NCBI GenBank assembly: GCA_028455995.1
Contig: JABELC010000006.1
Coordinates: 62,001-126,000, forward strand
DNA: 64,000 nucleotides
Direction of reading: 5' to 3'
Source of the DNA: Scleromitrula shiraiana
Taxonomy: Eukaryota; Ascomycota; Leotiomycetes; Helotiales; Sclerotiniaceae
Part shown: piece after piece, positions 11,337 through 21,388 of the stretch
How positions within the stretch are numbered: the stretch's first letter is position 1
How the letters are laid out: every line of letters starts with the position of its first letter
The notes under the pieces: model-generated
What the model was told of the DNA's origin: nothing
Databases searched by the model: none
Seen by the model: only the letters and a program-made list of their open reading frames with translations
Made by a program: the position numbers and the translations under genes

Positions 11337-12782
11337 TCACCCCTCAAAAAAACTAAACCACCCCAACGGATCCCCCCCTTTCATTCCCCCACCCCCAGGA
11401 ATATAAACCCTCCCCCCCACCGCCGCCGCCCCCGTCCCATGTCTCGGCACATCCATCTCCACCTTGCTCTCCCACGTGCCCTCCCACATATCAAAAACCT
11501 CATTCTCTCCAAAAACCCCCTTGCTGCCTTCTTCCGGGTTTCCCTCTCCGCCTATTACATATACGTATCGCCCACCCACCGTCGCACTAGCTACGCCACC
11601 CCTTGCTGTAGGCATTCTCGTGTAGTTTGAGGACCACGTTGAGGTGAGGAAGTTATATCCGAATACAGTATCGACGATGTTATCGTGGCCGAACGAGCGA
11701 CCGCCGAGGATAAATAATGTGTTTTCCCTTTCTGCATTTCCCTCTGCATTTCCCTCTGCATTTCCCTCTGCATTTCCCTCTGCATTTCCCTCTGCATTTC
11801 CCTCTGCATTTCCCCCATTTCCATTCTCGGCCCCTCTGGCTAGTCCAACACCAACCCCGGCATGATCTCTCGGCTCCGGCATACTCGGTCGGATTGTCCA
11901 TTTTCTCGTCTTCACATTATACGATGTCATTATCCCCACCGTTTCTTCCGCATCGTTGGCTAGGGTTATACTTTTCAGACCACCTGCTAGGTATATTTCC
12001 GGCTCTTCTCCATCTCCATCTCCATCCCCATCTCCATCTCCATCCCCATCTCCATCTCCATCTCCATCGTCCTCCTTACCTCCGTCAAAAAAATAGCGCA
12101 CCCCCACCCCCGCACTACCCACCTCCCTCCCCACCGGTAAATCCGGTAATCGCTCCCACTCCCACTCCCATAACCCGGCCCCTCGCCCATCCCGAGCCAA
12201 CTCCCCAACATTAATCCTCCAACACTCCCCCGTCGCAACCCATACCCCTGCATCGCCGGCCCTCGGGGTAAGCCCCCCCAAGACATACAGCCACCCCCCT
12301 ACCACAGCGGCATTAGCATGATTTAAGGGGATCGGAAGGGAGGGGATTGTCGCGTTAGACCAAGATTCGGTGGTGAGGGAGAAGGATTGGAGGAGTGTTG
12401 TTGTTGGAAATGGGGAAGTGGTTGAGTTTGAGGGTGAGGGAATGATACCGCCGAGTATGAGTATGTAGTTTTCTTCTTCTTCTTCTTCTTCTTCGGAGGT
12501 GGATAAAGATAAGGTGGAGGAAGAGGAAGAGGGGTAGGAGAAAGAAACGACGGAGTGTTCCTGGCGGGGATAAAGAGGGATGGGGGGTAGCGTATGCCAT
12601 TCTCCCATCACATGTCCATGTGCATGTACATCTGCATCTCCAATGCTGTGCGATAAAGCCATAGAGTCATAGTGAGAGTGGGAGCTTAAGGGGGAAGTGA
12701 TAGATACAGGGAACAAGAAGGTGAGGAACAAGAAATGAAAGAAGGGAACGAGGGGAGTTGCGATAGGGAGAATTTGATACAT
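11337..12782 (-). CDS. Secreted kelch-repeat (beta-propeller) protein
   Basis: One uninterrupted exon encodes 481 residues. A hydrophobic N-terminus (residues about 8-30) serves as signal peptide or anchor. Kelch-type blades follow, each with a double-glycine strand: YILILGGIIP, WLYVLGGLTP, EIYLAGGLKS, TLFILGGRSFGHD, YVYVIGGEGN and RVYIPGGGG, often with a later W as in LTSTWSSNY. This indicates a six-bladed propeller, probably a binding or glyco-oxidase-like scaffold; no copper-radical or other catalytic motif was seen. Three low-complexity inserts lie between blades: a Glu run, a Gly-Asp run (DNA about 12000-12070, 6-bp unit) and seven GNAE units (about 11735-11815, 12-bp unit). These microsatellites preserve the frame and may vary in length between strains. 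Partner and role are unknown. Confidence 0.75.
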   Translation of the reverse strand: MYQILPIATPLVPFFHFLFLTFLFPVSITSPLSSHSHYDSMALSHSIGDADVHAHGHVMGEWHTLPPIPLYPRQEHSVVSFSYPSSSSSTLSLSTSEEEEEEEENYILILGGIIPSPSNSTTSPFPTTTLLQSFSLTTESWSNATIPSLPIPLNHANAAVVGGWLYVLGGLTPRAGDAGVWVATGECWRINVGELARDGRGAGLWEWEWERLPDLPVGREVGSAGVGVRYFFDGGKEDDGDGDGDGDGDGDGDGDGDGEEPEIYLAGGLKSITLANDAEETVGIMTSYNVKTRKWTIRPSMPEPRDHAGVGVGLARGAENGNGGNAEGNAEGNAEGNAEGNAEGNAEGNAERENTLFILGGRSFGHDNIVDTVFGYNFLTSTWSSNYTRMPTARGGVASATVGGRYVYVIGGEGNPEEGSKGVFGENEVFDMWEGTWESKVEMDVPRHGTGAAAVGGRVYIPGGGGMKGGDPLGWFSFFEG

Positions 12783-13738
12783 TGTTCTATCTATGCGAGG
12801 CTGGAATTGGTGGGATGCGATAGATATCTATTGGCAATATGTAGAGTAGAGTAGAGTAGATAGAGTAGATAGAACAGATTAAAAACAACCAGAAATAAAA
12901 CAAAAGAACTTCATAAAACGATCAATCTCAGCCCATGAAGGCGAGAAAAAATACCGCACCGCACGATGAATATCCATGCATCTTCCACTCCCGATTGAGA
13001 AGTCGATGAAGTTGAGAACTTGAAGTAAACAAACAACCCTTTCAGCCAGCCAATCAACAGAAAGCTTGATATTATATTTATATTACTAGTATATTATATT
13101 ATATCATCATGTAAGTCGTACTACCAAGTCATCAACTTGCCAGATGCCACAACATACATACATACATACATACATACATACATCTAGCTGTACCACTCAC
13201 CCTCGTATCCATTCATGATTCACGATGCTGTGTTACGATGTCACAATGTCACAATCCATGAGATAAGTTCTAATGCATACATACATACATACATACATAC
13301 ATACATACATACACGCTCCGACCAATCAAGTACCATACATAGATAGACATATATCTATATTTTCTTTTTCTTTTACTGATCTTTATTCTCTTTAATATAT
13401 ATTCATTATTGTATAGTGCTTGGCATAAATATATATATATATGTCACGGTGTAAATGCATAGATGCTATGCTATGCTATGCGATCCTATGCTATGCTATG
13501 CAATACAATAAAAAAATGTAAAAATCCACCGCCATCATTCATCAAGATATTTACTCTCTTAAGATGGCAATAAATCAAAAAAGAAGCACGGAAAATTCAA
13601 GGTCATGCTTGCGGAATGCAAAGCTCACATGAATATAATTGCCCTCCCCTCTCCCCCTTTCACGCTCTGACCCCCTATATCCCTCACCATAAACAAGTTA
13701 AGTTTCTATCCGCCCGATCCTATCCACCAACGCCCAAC
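12783..13738. other. Intergenic with CATA microsatellites
   Basis: This space lies upstream of the kelch gene and downstream of choline kinase. It contains (CATA)n tracts near 13150-13182 and 13276-13312, a GTAGA-rich tract near 12840-12870 and a TATGC tract near 13465-13500. No coding region was seen. Confidence 0.6.
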
Positions 13739-16397
13739 TCAACAATCTACAATTCTGATCTTCTCCACCAACCCATCCGGTAATTCCTCCCTCCGCACAA
13801 TCCCCAACGAAACCATATCTCCCCAGAAGAACATCGCTCTCGACTGCGCATACCCCAAATAATCAAATTCATCCTCCTCAGCTTCCTCACTTTCCTGTTT
13901 CTCCGATTCCCTTTCTAATTCCCTTTCCCCATCCCCATGCAGTTCCGCTTTCATACCGTCTAATATCCCATTCCCATTGCCACCCACAACCCCACCATTC
14001 CCAACCCCATCAATCCCCGCCGGACTCTCCACCAACCCCTCACCCACCCCCTCCCCATTAACCTCCAGCTCCGGGACCTGCGCTTGCACAATCCCCCACG
14101 CAACCCACTGCGCACTATTAGCCACCCTCCAAATTCTCACCTCCCGCAATAACTCCTCAACCCTTCTATCCGTTTCCCTTTCCCTCCTCGCTTCTTCCTC
14201 CGCATACGCACTGAAACCCCCACTCCCCGCATCCCTATCTACTCCACTGGGCGTCCGGCTATCCAGCATAAACTGTCCGATACTCCCCGGTGCCGCTTCT
14301 TTCCCATCTAACTTCGGGGTCTCCGTAACCTTGGGGTGAAATTGAGGACGGTGATCTAAATACGCCTTAACGAATCTCTTCTGTTCCTCCAGCGTTGGAT
14401 AATTCCCCGTATTACAGGTCCAGGTAGCGGGCGGAGGAGCATGATAATTATAGCACCACTCCGTGAAATGATTTGCGAATTCTAGTCCGGGCGTATTAGC
14501 CGATGCGTATTCGAAGTCGATGACTACGAGCTGTTTGTGTTGATTGAGCGGGAGTAGCAGTGGCGAGGGGGCGGATCCGGGTGTTGGTGGTTCGGGGACT
14601 AGGCGGAGGATATTGCCGTATTGAGTCTATGAGATAAATATGTCAGTTGAATGGGTATCTTTCTTTGGCTTGTTCATGTGGATGGGATAATGAGGATGAC
14701 AAGGTAAGGTATAAATACATCATTATGAGCAAACACCAAACTACGACTCATATTTTCGAAACCACCGTAACTTTTCTCAAGCCATTGTCTATATTTTTCG
14801 ACTGCAGCTCTAAAAACAGGCCATTCGACTCCACAAACTAATCCTCTATCTCTCCAACTTTCTCCATTTATACTTTTGTTCGAGTTGGCTTCCAATATCT
14901 GTTTATCGAGATATGAAATTATCTCCTGACACCTATCAACCCATCTATCCCAATTTCTCCATACAAAAGGACCTTCCTCTCTTTCCTTTTCCAGTAATTC
15001 AACACCATCATGTAACTCCCTCATACGTTTTGCAATTTTCTTACTAGTATCAGGATTTCTTAAATCTTGAGCTGTAAGAGTTTGCGCATTGAAGAATTCT
15101 TCAAATCGACCATTTCTAAATGTTCCCAATAATCTTGGACCAATCTTCTTTCTTGCAAGTCTTCTCAATATACTCAATTCTTGCTCTCGATCGATTAAAT
15201 GTTCGACTTGTGGGCCATAAATACGCAATAATAGTTTTTGGGGAGGTTTCGAAATATGATGCTTAGGTGAGGATAAATTGGTACTGCTGGCGGATGGTGG
15301 AAGTTCTCTAGGAGGAGAAACAACATAAACTGCATTTGTAAGTGCACCACTTAATCTTTCAACTTCAATCTCTCCACCTCGTTCCAATGGAACCCTTCTC
15401 CATCCTTTCAATCTTAATGTATGCGCCAATCTGACAATTTCATTTTTGAATGTAAGCCAAGCTTTCCTTTCCTTTTCGGCTCGTTTGGATGTACTCAAAG
15501 TAGGAATTTCCATTGAAGATCCACCACCATATGAAAGTGTCTTTGAATTGTCGAGAACAACATCGCAAGAAGGAACCACAATATCACCATCATGATATTC
15601 AGTATCGGAAGAAGGAGTACCGGCTCTCAATGAACGAATCGAGGATCGTCGTTTTCCAACGTGAGAAAGTCGTTTTTGCGGAGACTGATCATGACCGATC
15701 TCCAACATATTATCCTCCAAGATCTTTTCCAATTTCTCCAATGAAAGAGTACTTGAAATTGAACTCTCAGATGTTGTTCGTGGCCTCGAAGTCGTTTCCT
15801 TATCTGGTGAATCCTCAATTGTAACAAAACCATTCTCCTTCGAGCCTTTCTTGTTTGCTTTTCGTGTAGCCCTTTTCGCTTTCTCTGATTGTAACCATTC
15901 TGCAACTTGAGATAAGAGTTTATCGTGACGATGATGGTGATGTCGATGTCCATCTTTGGAACTATAAATCGTTGCTGTTGAATCTGACATATTGAGTTCA
16001 TCTTTACTAGATTGGCTTCGAAGAGAAGCCCTGGAAGAATTGGTAGGAGTCATATTTGGTCGACCAGTTAATCTTTTCGCAACTCCAGCATTAAATTGTT
16101 TAGGAACTTTATCTTCGTCAATTGGTGGTGGTGTAGGTTGAATTTCTTCTGGTTCGGATTCTGCGATTGAGACAACTATCATATTTATAGATAAGACGTT
16201 AATGAACGAATATGGTAATATCGTAAAATAATACGGCATACGGCTGTCAAGATCTTGCAAGATTGATAAAGGTGAATGGATTATATCTAACCTTTGCTTG
16301 AACCACTCTTAGAGTTCTGTAAATCTTCCATATCTGTTCTTAGAGCTGGTCTAAGTGACACAGTCGTACTGTTGTTGGTATTTGAAGGTATATTCAT
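13739..16397 (-). CDS. CKI1: Choline kinase
   Basis: This enzyme phosphorylates choline (and often ethanolamine) with ATP, the first step of the cytosolic Kennedy pathway to phosphatidylcholine. Three exons, 16292-16397, 14719-16160 and 13739-14626, join in phase to 811 residues. The catalytic Brenner motif is split by the second intron: FAHND ends exon 2 (H514-D516) and TQYGNILRL begins exon 3. The metal-binding VVIDFEYA follows at about 551-557, and LSGALTNAVYVV near 300 is the conserved nucleotide-loop region. The enzyme is longer than yeast CKI1. It has an N-terminal extension of about 270 residues rich in Ser, basic residues and a His run, and an insert of about 100 residues near the C-terminus with Gly/Asn and Glu stretches. 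I chose the ATG at 16395-16397; an in-frame ATG at 16512-16514 is an alternative. Lipid-kinase activity is strongly supported; the extension looks regulatory. Confidence 0.9.
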
Positions 16398-17411
16398 TTT
16401 GGATGAAAACGGGGCTCTGAAATGTATAATAACTCCAATACAATTGAGATTGAGATGAAGATATCTATTGATAAGTGATTTGTTAAATCCAAAATTTGTT
16501 TGACCCCTCCACATTCGGATTGAAATATTTTGAAAGGTTCATATATTTACTGTAATATATTCTTGTCAATATATAACACAATAGGCCGTCCAAACCCCCA
16601 CCTTAGACGTCACTGTAACTTTTCAAATGGTTCCTAGATGAGATGTGAGATGTGAGATGTGAGATGTGAGATGACAGTCGCCGAGAATGTAAGTAAAGCT
16701 CTTGCGAATAATAATAATAAAATAGTATATCCTCAATCAATTCGAATGCGGGTATAACCAAAACAAAAGCAATATGTTACAAAGTATAGCCATAAATGAT
16801 TGAAAAAGAATTTGAAATTCTTATAAGTTACTGTATGAAAAATTTGTTTGTAAATAAAACTTGAATTCTATCTATGTGTAAAGGAAATGTACTCGACATG
16901 TGCAAATCATGCGCATGATCAAAAATGGTAAGTGGCGGTTATCAGTCAACCAATTATATTTTACCAGTTTTAGCTCGTCATGATTACATAATCTCAACTT
17001 ATAAAGTAGATCTTCTTGACTTGCAATTCACTGTATATAGATATCCACCCCTCCTTTCCTTACCTTCCCCTCTCTTCAAACTCCAATAGTCATTCATTCA
17101 TTCACTCACCCGTTATATTAATTCACTCATCTATTCTATCCATATACATTTATCTTTCAAAATCAGTCTCTTTAAACTCTCTTTAAACTCATCATCATAC
17201 TTTCGTTCACCTCATATACAATAGAATAGCTTTGATACTCGTTTTACGTTTGCTGAATATCGTTTGATTTCATTCATATAATTCATATCCATGATATCCA
17301 TAATATCCTTAAGCTAAGTAGCATATCCATATCCATATCCATACGCAAATCAACTCCATCCCCTTACCACCCTACCCCATCCCATCCCATCCCCACCCCC
17401 ACCACCGCCAC
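16398..17411. other. Intergenic, choline kinase promoter and esterase 3' end
   Basis: This 1-kb space contains the promoter of choline kinase and the 3' flank of the esterase. A short GAGATGT tandem tract lies at about 16637-16672. Pyrimidine-rich DNA runs from about 17040 to 17220. No gene was recognised. Confidence 0.5.
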
Positions 17412-19208
17412 CTAAATATAAAAACTCCCAAAATTCGCCATCAAATAATCATAACTCGTCCCGCGAAACGTATCCGGAATGATCGTCGTAGCCGCCGCAT
17501 AAAAATTCATCAACTGATTCCCCGCGCCCCACTGCGGCCAATTCTGCAACCCCTTGGTCCCATTATTCGGATTGCCCGTCTGCACAAAACTAAAATAATA
17601 CCCCCTCGTACTCACGCTCGCCGCGTTCGGCGCCACCCCAAAGAAAGTCTGCAGGATGTCGCTCCCGTGGAACGTCCCCAGGATCGGCGTCCCGTAGTCG
17701 TAGGACGCGAGATACGACCAGGACGGCACTTCGGGCGCGACTTTGTAGGCGGTCGAGAGGAACGTGCGACGGCTTAGAGTGAATGTGAGATCCCCGAGGA
17801 TCGCGGCGAGACGCTTGAATTGCGGGTACCAGTTATTTAGCAGCAGTGTTCGGAATGGCGAGCCGGAGATGAGATCGTTAGGGTAGGTATCGAGTAATCC
17901 TTGCAATGTCGACGTACTGGCGGAATGGAAGAAGAAATCCTTCAGATACGTAACCAGCTGATTCGTAGTCGTGATATTCGATTGGAAAAGTGCAAATATC
18001 GTACCCTCATCTTCTTGATCCCCGATTATAAATGGCACTTTTGCCCATTTACCGGATGAAACTAGGACATCGGGTGATTGTGTAAGAACAGTCCCATCGG
18101 GTCGAGGAAGATATGAGAGCGCTACACTCGTATAACTTAACAAGCCGGGCACAGAATTCGTAGCATTAAGAAGCGTCTGATACGGAACCGTTCTTAAACA
18201 CCCCAAAGTATCACTCGAACCCGAGCATCCCGCCGCCGAAACAACAGTATCATAGACGATCTGTCCCTTTGGACAATCCACCGGATCGGCCGGAACCACA
18301 CTTCCCGAATTCATAATTGCGCCTCTAAATAATCGGGTGCCTTTGTACGTGTTATCCCCATTATACAAGATCATTTGATCAAGAACCGATATCGCACCGG
18401 CGGATTCACCCCATATGGTAACTTTATTCTTATCACCACCAAACGCACCAATATTATCCGCAACCCACTGTAACCCCAATCTCTGATCCAAAAGACCCAA
18501 ATTCGCCGACCCATCCGCTAAGACCTCTTTCCCGGGTAAGAAGCCAAATCCTCCAACTCGGTAGGCTATCGTTACGAAAATCATAGGTTTTCCTTGCGCA
18601 ATAGCATCCGTCACTAGACTCGTACCATCATACATAGCATTCCAACCCAACTCGAAGCCGCCGCCAAAAATCCAATACAAGACTGGGAGATTGGAAGAAC
18701 TATTGGTACCCGCGGGCCGCTGAATATTGATATATAAACAATCCTCGCCGAAATTGAGGGCAGTTTGGAAAATGGGAAGATTGAGGAGTTGACCGACGGC
18801 GGATGTGGGGATGGCGTCGTCGATGGCGGTGCTGAAGACGAATTGGGGGCACGCGGCGCCGTTGGTGGTGGCTTTGATGGTTCCGAGGGGGCTGGTGATG
18901 GGTTGGGGGGGTTTGAGACGGAGGGGACCGAGGGGGGGTTGGGCGAAGGGGATTCCGGCGAAGGCTTCGACGACGGGGCCCGGGATACCGACGATTGTGG
19001 CGGCTGGGGATGAGATTGTTACTGTGGGGGCAGTGGCACGTTCTTCGAGGGGGGAGGGAATTTCATCGTTGATGGTTGAGGTTGAGGTTGTGGTAGATGA
19101 AAGGGGTGGCGCGGAGACATCATAATCATTTTCTATCGGCGCTGCTAGACCGATAGATATGAGACCGGCGATGAATGGAAAGATAGAGAACTTCATCTTG
19201 AAAGCCAA
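17412..19208 (-). CDS. Secreted type-B carboxylesterase/lipase
   Basis: One exon encodes 598 residues of an alpha/beta hydrolase that cleaves carboxylic esters. The N-terminus carries a signal peptide (about residues 1-22, ending GLAAP), then a Ser/Thr-rich linker. The fold landmarks of the cholinesterase/lipase family are in order: EDCLYINIQRP (about 155-165), the oxyanion loop FGGGFELG (181-188), the nucleophile elbow GESAG with Ser269, the probable acid Glu401 in DQEDEGT, and His514 in GTFHGSD. The length is typical of the secreted fungal members. The neighbours offer no pathway context. Substrate specificity (lipid, feruloyl or other esters) cannot be read from sequence. A long GC-rich open frame on the opposite strand is a shadow. 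Confidence 0.92.
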   Translation of the reverse strand: MAFKMKFSIFPFIAGLISIGLAAPIENDYDVSAPPLSSTTTSTSTINDEIPSPLEERATAPTVTISSPAATIVGIPGPVVEAFAGIPFAQPPLGPLRLKPPQPITSPLGTIKATTNGAACPQFVFSTAIDDAIPTSAVGQLLNLPIFQTALNFGEDCLYINIQRPAGTNSSSNLPVLYWIFGGGFELGWNAMYDGTSLVTDAIAQGKPMIFVTIAYRVGGFGFLPGKEVLADGSANLGLLDQRLGLQWVADNIGAFGGDKNKVTIWGESAGAISVLDQMILYNGDNTYKGTRLFRGAIMNSGSVVPADPVDCPKGQIVYDTVVSAAGCSGSSDTLGCLRTVPYQTLLNATNSVPGLLSYTSVALSYLPRPDGTVLTQSPDVLVSSGKWAKVPFIIGDQEDEGTIFALFQSNITTTNQLVTYLKDFFFHSASTSTLQGLLDTYPNDLISGSPFRTLLLNNWYPQFKRLAAILGDLTFTLSRRTFLSTAYKVAPEVPSWSYLASYDYGTPILGTFHGSDILQTFFGVAPNAASVSTRGYYFSFVQTGNPNNGTKGLQNWPQWGAGNQLMNFYAAATTIIPDTFRGTSYDYLMANFGSFYI

Positions 19209-20919
19209 TGAGTTGACTTAACATTAAATGACTTTCCTAACCCAATTAAAGCGATTACTTCCCAACTTCAAATAGCGAAAGTCCAAACCAAAAGGCAGAA
19301 CAAAGATACTCAAGAAGTAACAAGCACACAAAAAGAAAGTAAAATAAAATAAAATGCAAATAAAAAACCGATTTCAAAAGGAAACAATGAACCCTTAAAT
19401 ACCACGACCCAGCTTGCACTTGCAATGACAAATAGAACTTTAACCCCCCCTTTTCCTTTCCCGTTCTCTTCCCCACCCTCCATACTATCAACCGAACGCC
19501 GCTTCCCCCGTACTAACAGGCAAGGCACTATATACTCGGGCTGGGCATTATCACAAGGAAGCCCAAAAGGAAAACGCAAGGAAGAACATGCAGAGGTGAT
19601 GAAAATAGAAGTAGTAGTAGAATAGAAGAAGAATGAGGAGAAGAAGCTCTTTTCACATGTGTTTGCAAGCATATCTTTAGCAACGGGAAAAAAAAGAAAA
19701 AAGAAGAAAAAAAGAAAACCCTCGGTATAGATGAACTTTACTTGGTGGATGAAAAGCAGGGGAAAAAGAGAAGAGAAGTGAAGAAAGACCAGCCGAGCAA
19801 TTAAGTTTCCAGAAATCCCGTGCCGTAGCGTTACGAGATCTTCAAGGTTCGGTATCGAGGTAGCGTAGCGTAGCGTAGCGTAGCGTCGTAGTAACTTGGT
19901 GCTGGACCAGCCTCGTCAAAATAAGTAAGGTGCTTCGAAATTCTATACTATACTATACTATAATATACTATACTATACTATACCATGAATAAATAGTGCA
20001 TATTCATGCAGTGCGGCACATGTAATTCATACATAATGAAAGCCACATACATACCGGCTATAGAGCAGCAGCAGCACAAACCCAAGATGCCCGTAGCAGC
20101 GACGAAAACGAAATACCGAAACCACATCGACATCGGGTCCACCAGAATCCAGCACGCAAGCCAAATCCAAGCCGGCAAATGAGTGGGAAAATCTAGTCTT
20201 ACTTTCTATCTGGCATTTATAGTTCTCGGTTTGTCTATCGATAATACGTATCTAAATACGTACATGATCCATCAACGACAAACGAAATGCAATATCACGA
20301 GAACGAAACATGCAGAAATTAGTATGTAGTATGTATTGCAAAATGGGATTCTGAGATGTCGCTATACGCACGCATTCCTTCGTGCTCGTGTAATGTATAT
20401 ACGTGTAGAATGGGCAATTGGAAGGAATGGGAAGGTATGGCATACATGCCGCAGGAAGCCCTAGACAATATCACATCACATCACATCACATCCAGCACAT
20501 CCAGCACATCCAGCACATCACATCCAGCACATCCAGCACATCACCACCAATCCATGATTATGAATCAAAGTAGCATTCCCCGGATAAACAACGCGCAACA
20601 AGATGTTACATATAACCCGGTAGATATAAGAAATGCGGGGTAAGCATGGCATGGCATGCCATCGTATATGGAGTAATCGTGGGGAAATAAGCACAAGGAC
20701 AAGGACAAGGACAAGGACAAGCACATGTCCATAACAAGTAAAGAAAACCAAACACATCCCATCCCATCCCAAAACAAACCATAGTTGCGAAAAAAAAAAA
20801 AAGGAAAAAAAAAAAAAAAAAAAAAAACCACAGACGAACATCGATCGATCCTGCGAAGTTCGGCGCAATCTACGAGCGCAAGGTTCTCCGCATATGGATG
20901 GGATCTACATGATCCATTC

Positions 20920-20953
<34 letters not shown>

Positions 20954-21388
20954 ACTCGAGTATATTGTATTGTATGGTATTCTGTATTATACGGTACTGA
21001 TATGTACACGTGTAATCACTCTGTCTATATTTGACATATCATCTATCTGATTTTATTTCTTCTTATAGAATTTCATATCGTTTCATATCGTATCATGTCA
21101 TTTCATTTATTTATTTATTCTTCTTATGGGTATGGTATGTATGTATATTCATATCATACCCGCACCATCCATCCATCCATCCATTCATCCATTCATTCAT
21201 TAACAACCCAGTAATCAATCATCTTCATCTTCATCTTCATCTTCATATTTATCTTCATCTTCATCTTCCTCTCCATCACCCTCAAACGCACCACCACCTC
21301 ACAAAATAATCAAAAAACTCCCCTCCCCCCTCTCCCCCTTGATCCTCCACATCCTCCCTCTCCATTTAAACCCTCAACCTCTAACTAG
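19209..21388. other. Intergenic, 2.2 kb, microsatellite-rich
   Basis: No gene recognised. It holds the promoter of the minus-strand esterase on its left and the 3' flank of the coiled-coil gene on its right. Simple repeats are abundant: GTAGC near 19860-19886, TATAC near 19947-19982, ACATC near 20470-20540, GGACAA near 20695-20720, A-rich runs near 20789-20826, CTAT near 20922-20952 and TTCATC near 21222-21270. Confidence 0.6.

Noticed and set aside
18765..19125. Open frames on the plus strand, Gly-rich
   Set aside because: They lie opposite the 5' part of the esterase, which has a complete catalytic triad; GC-rich antisense shadow.
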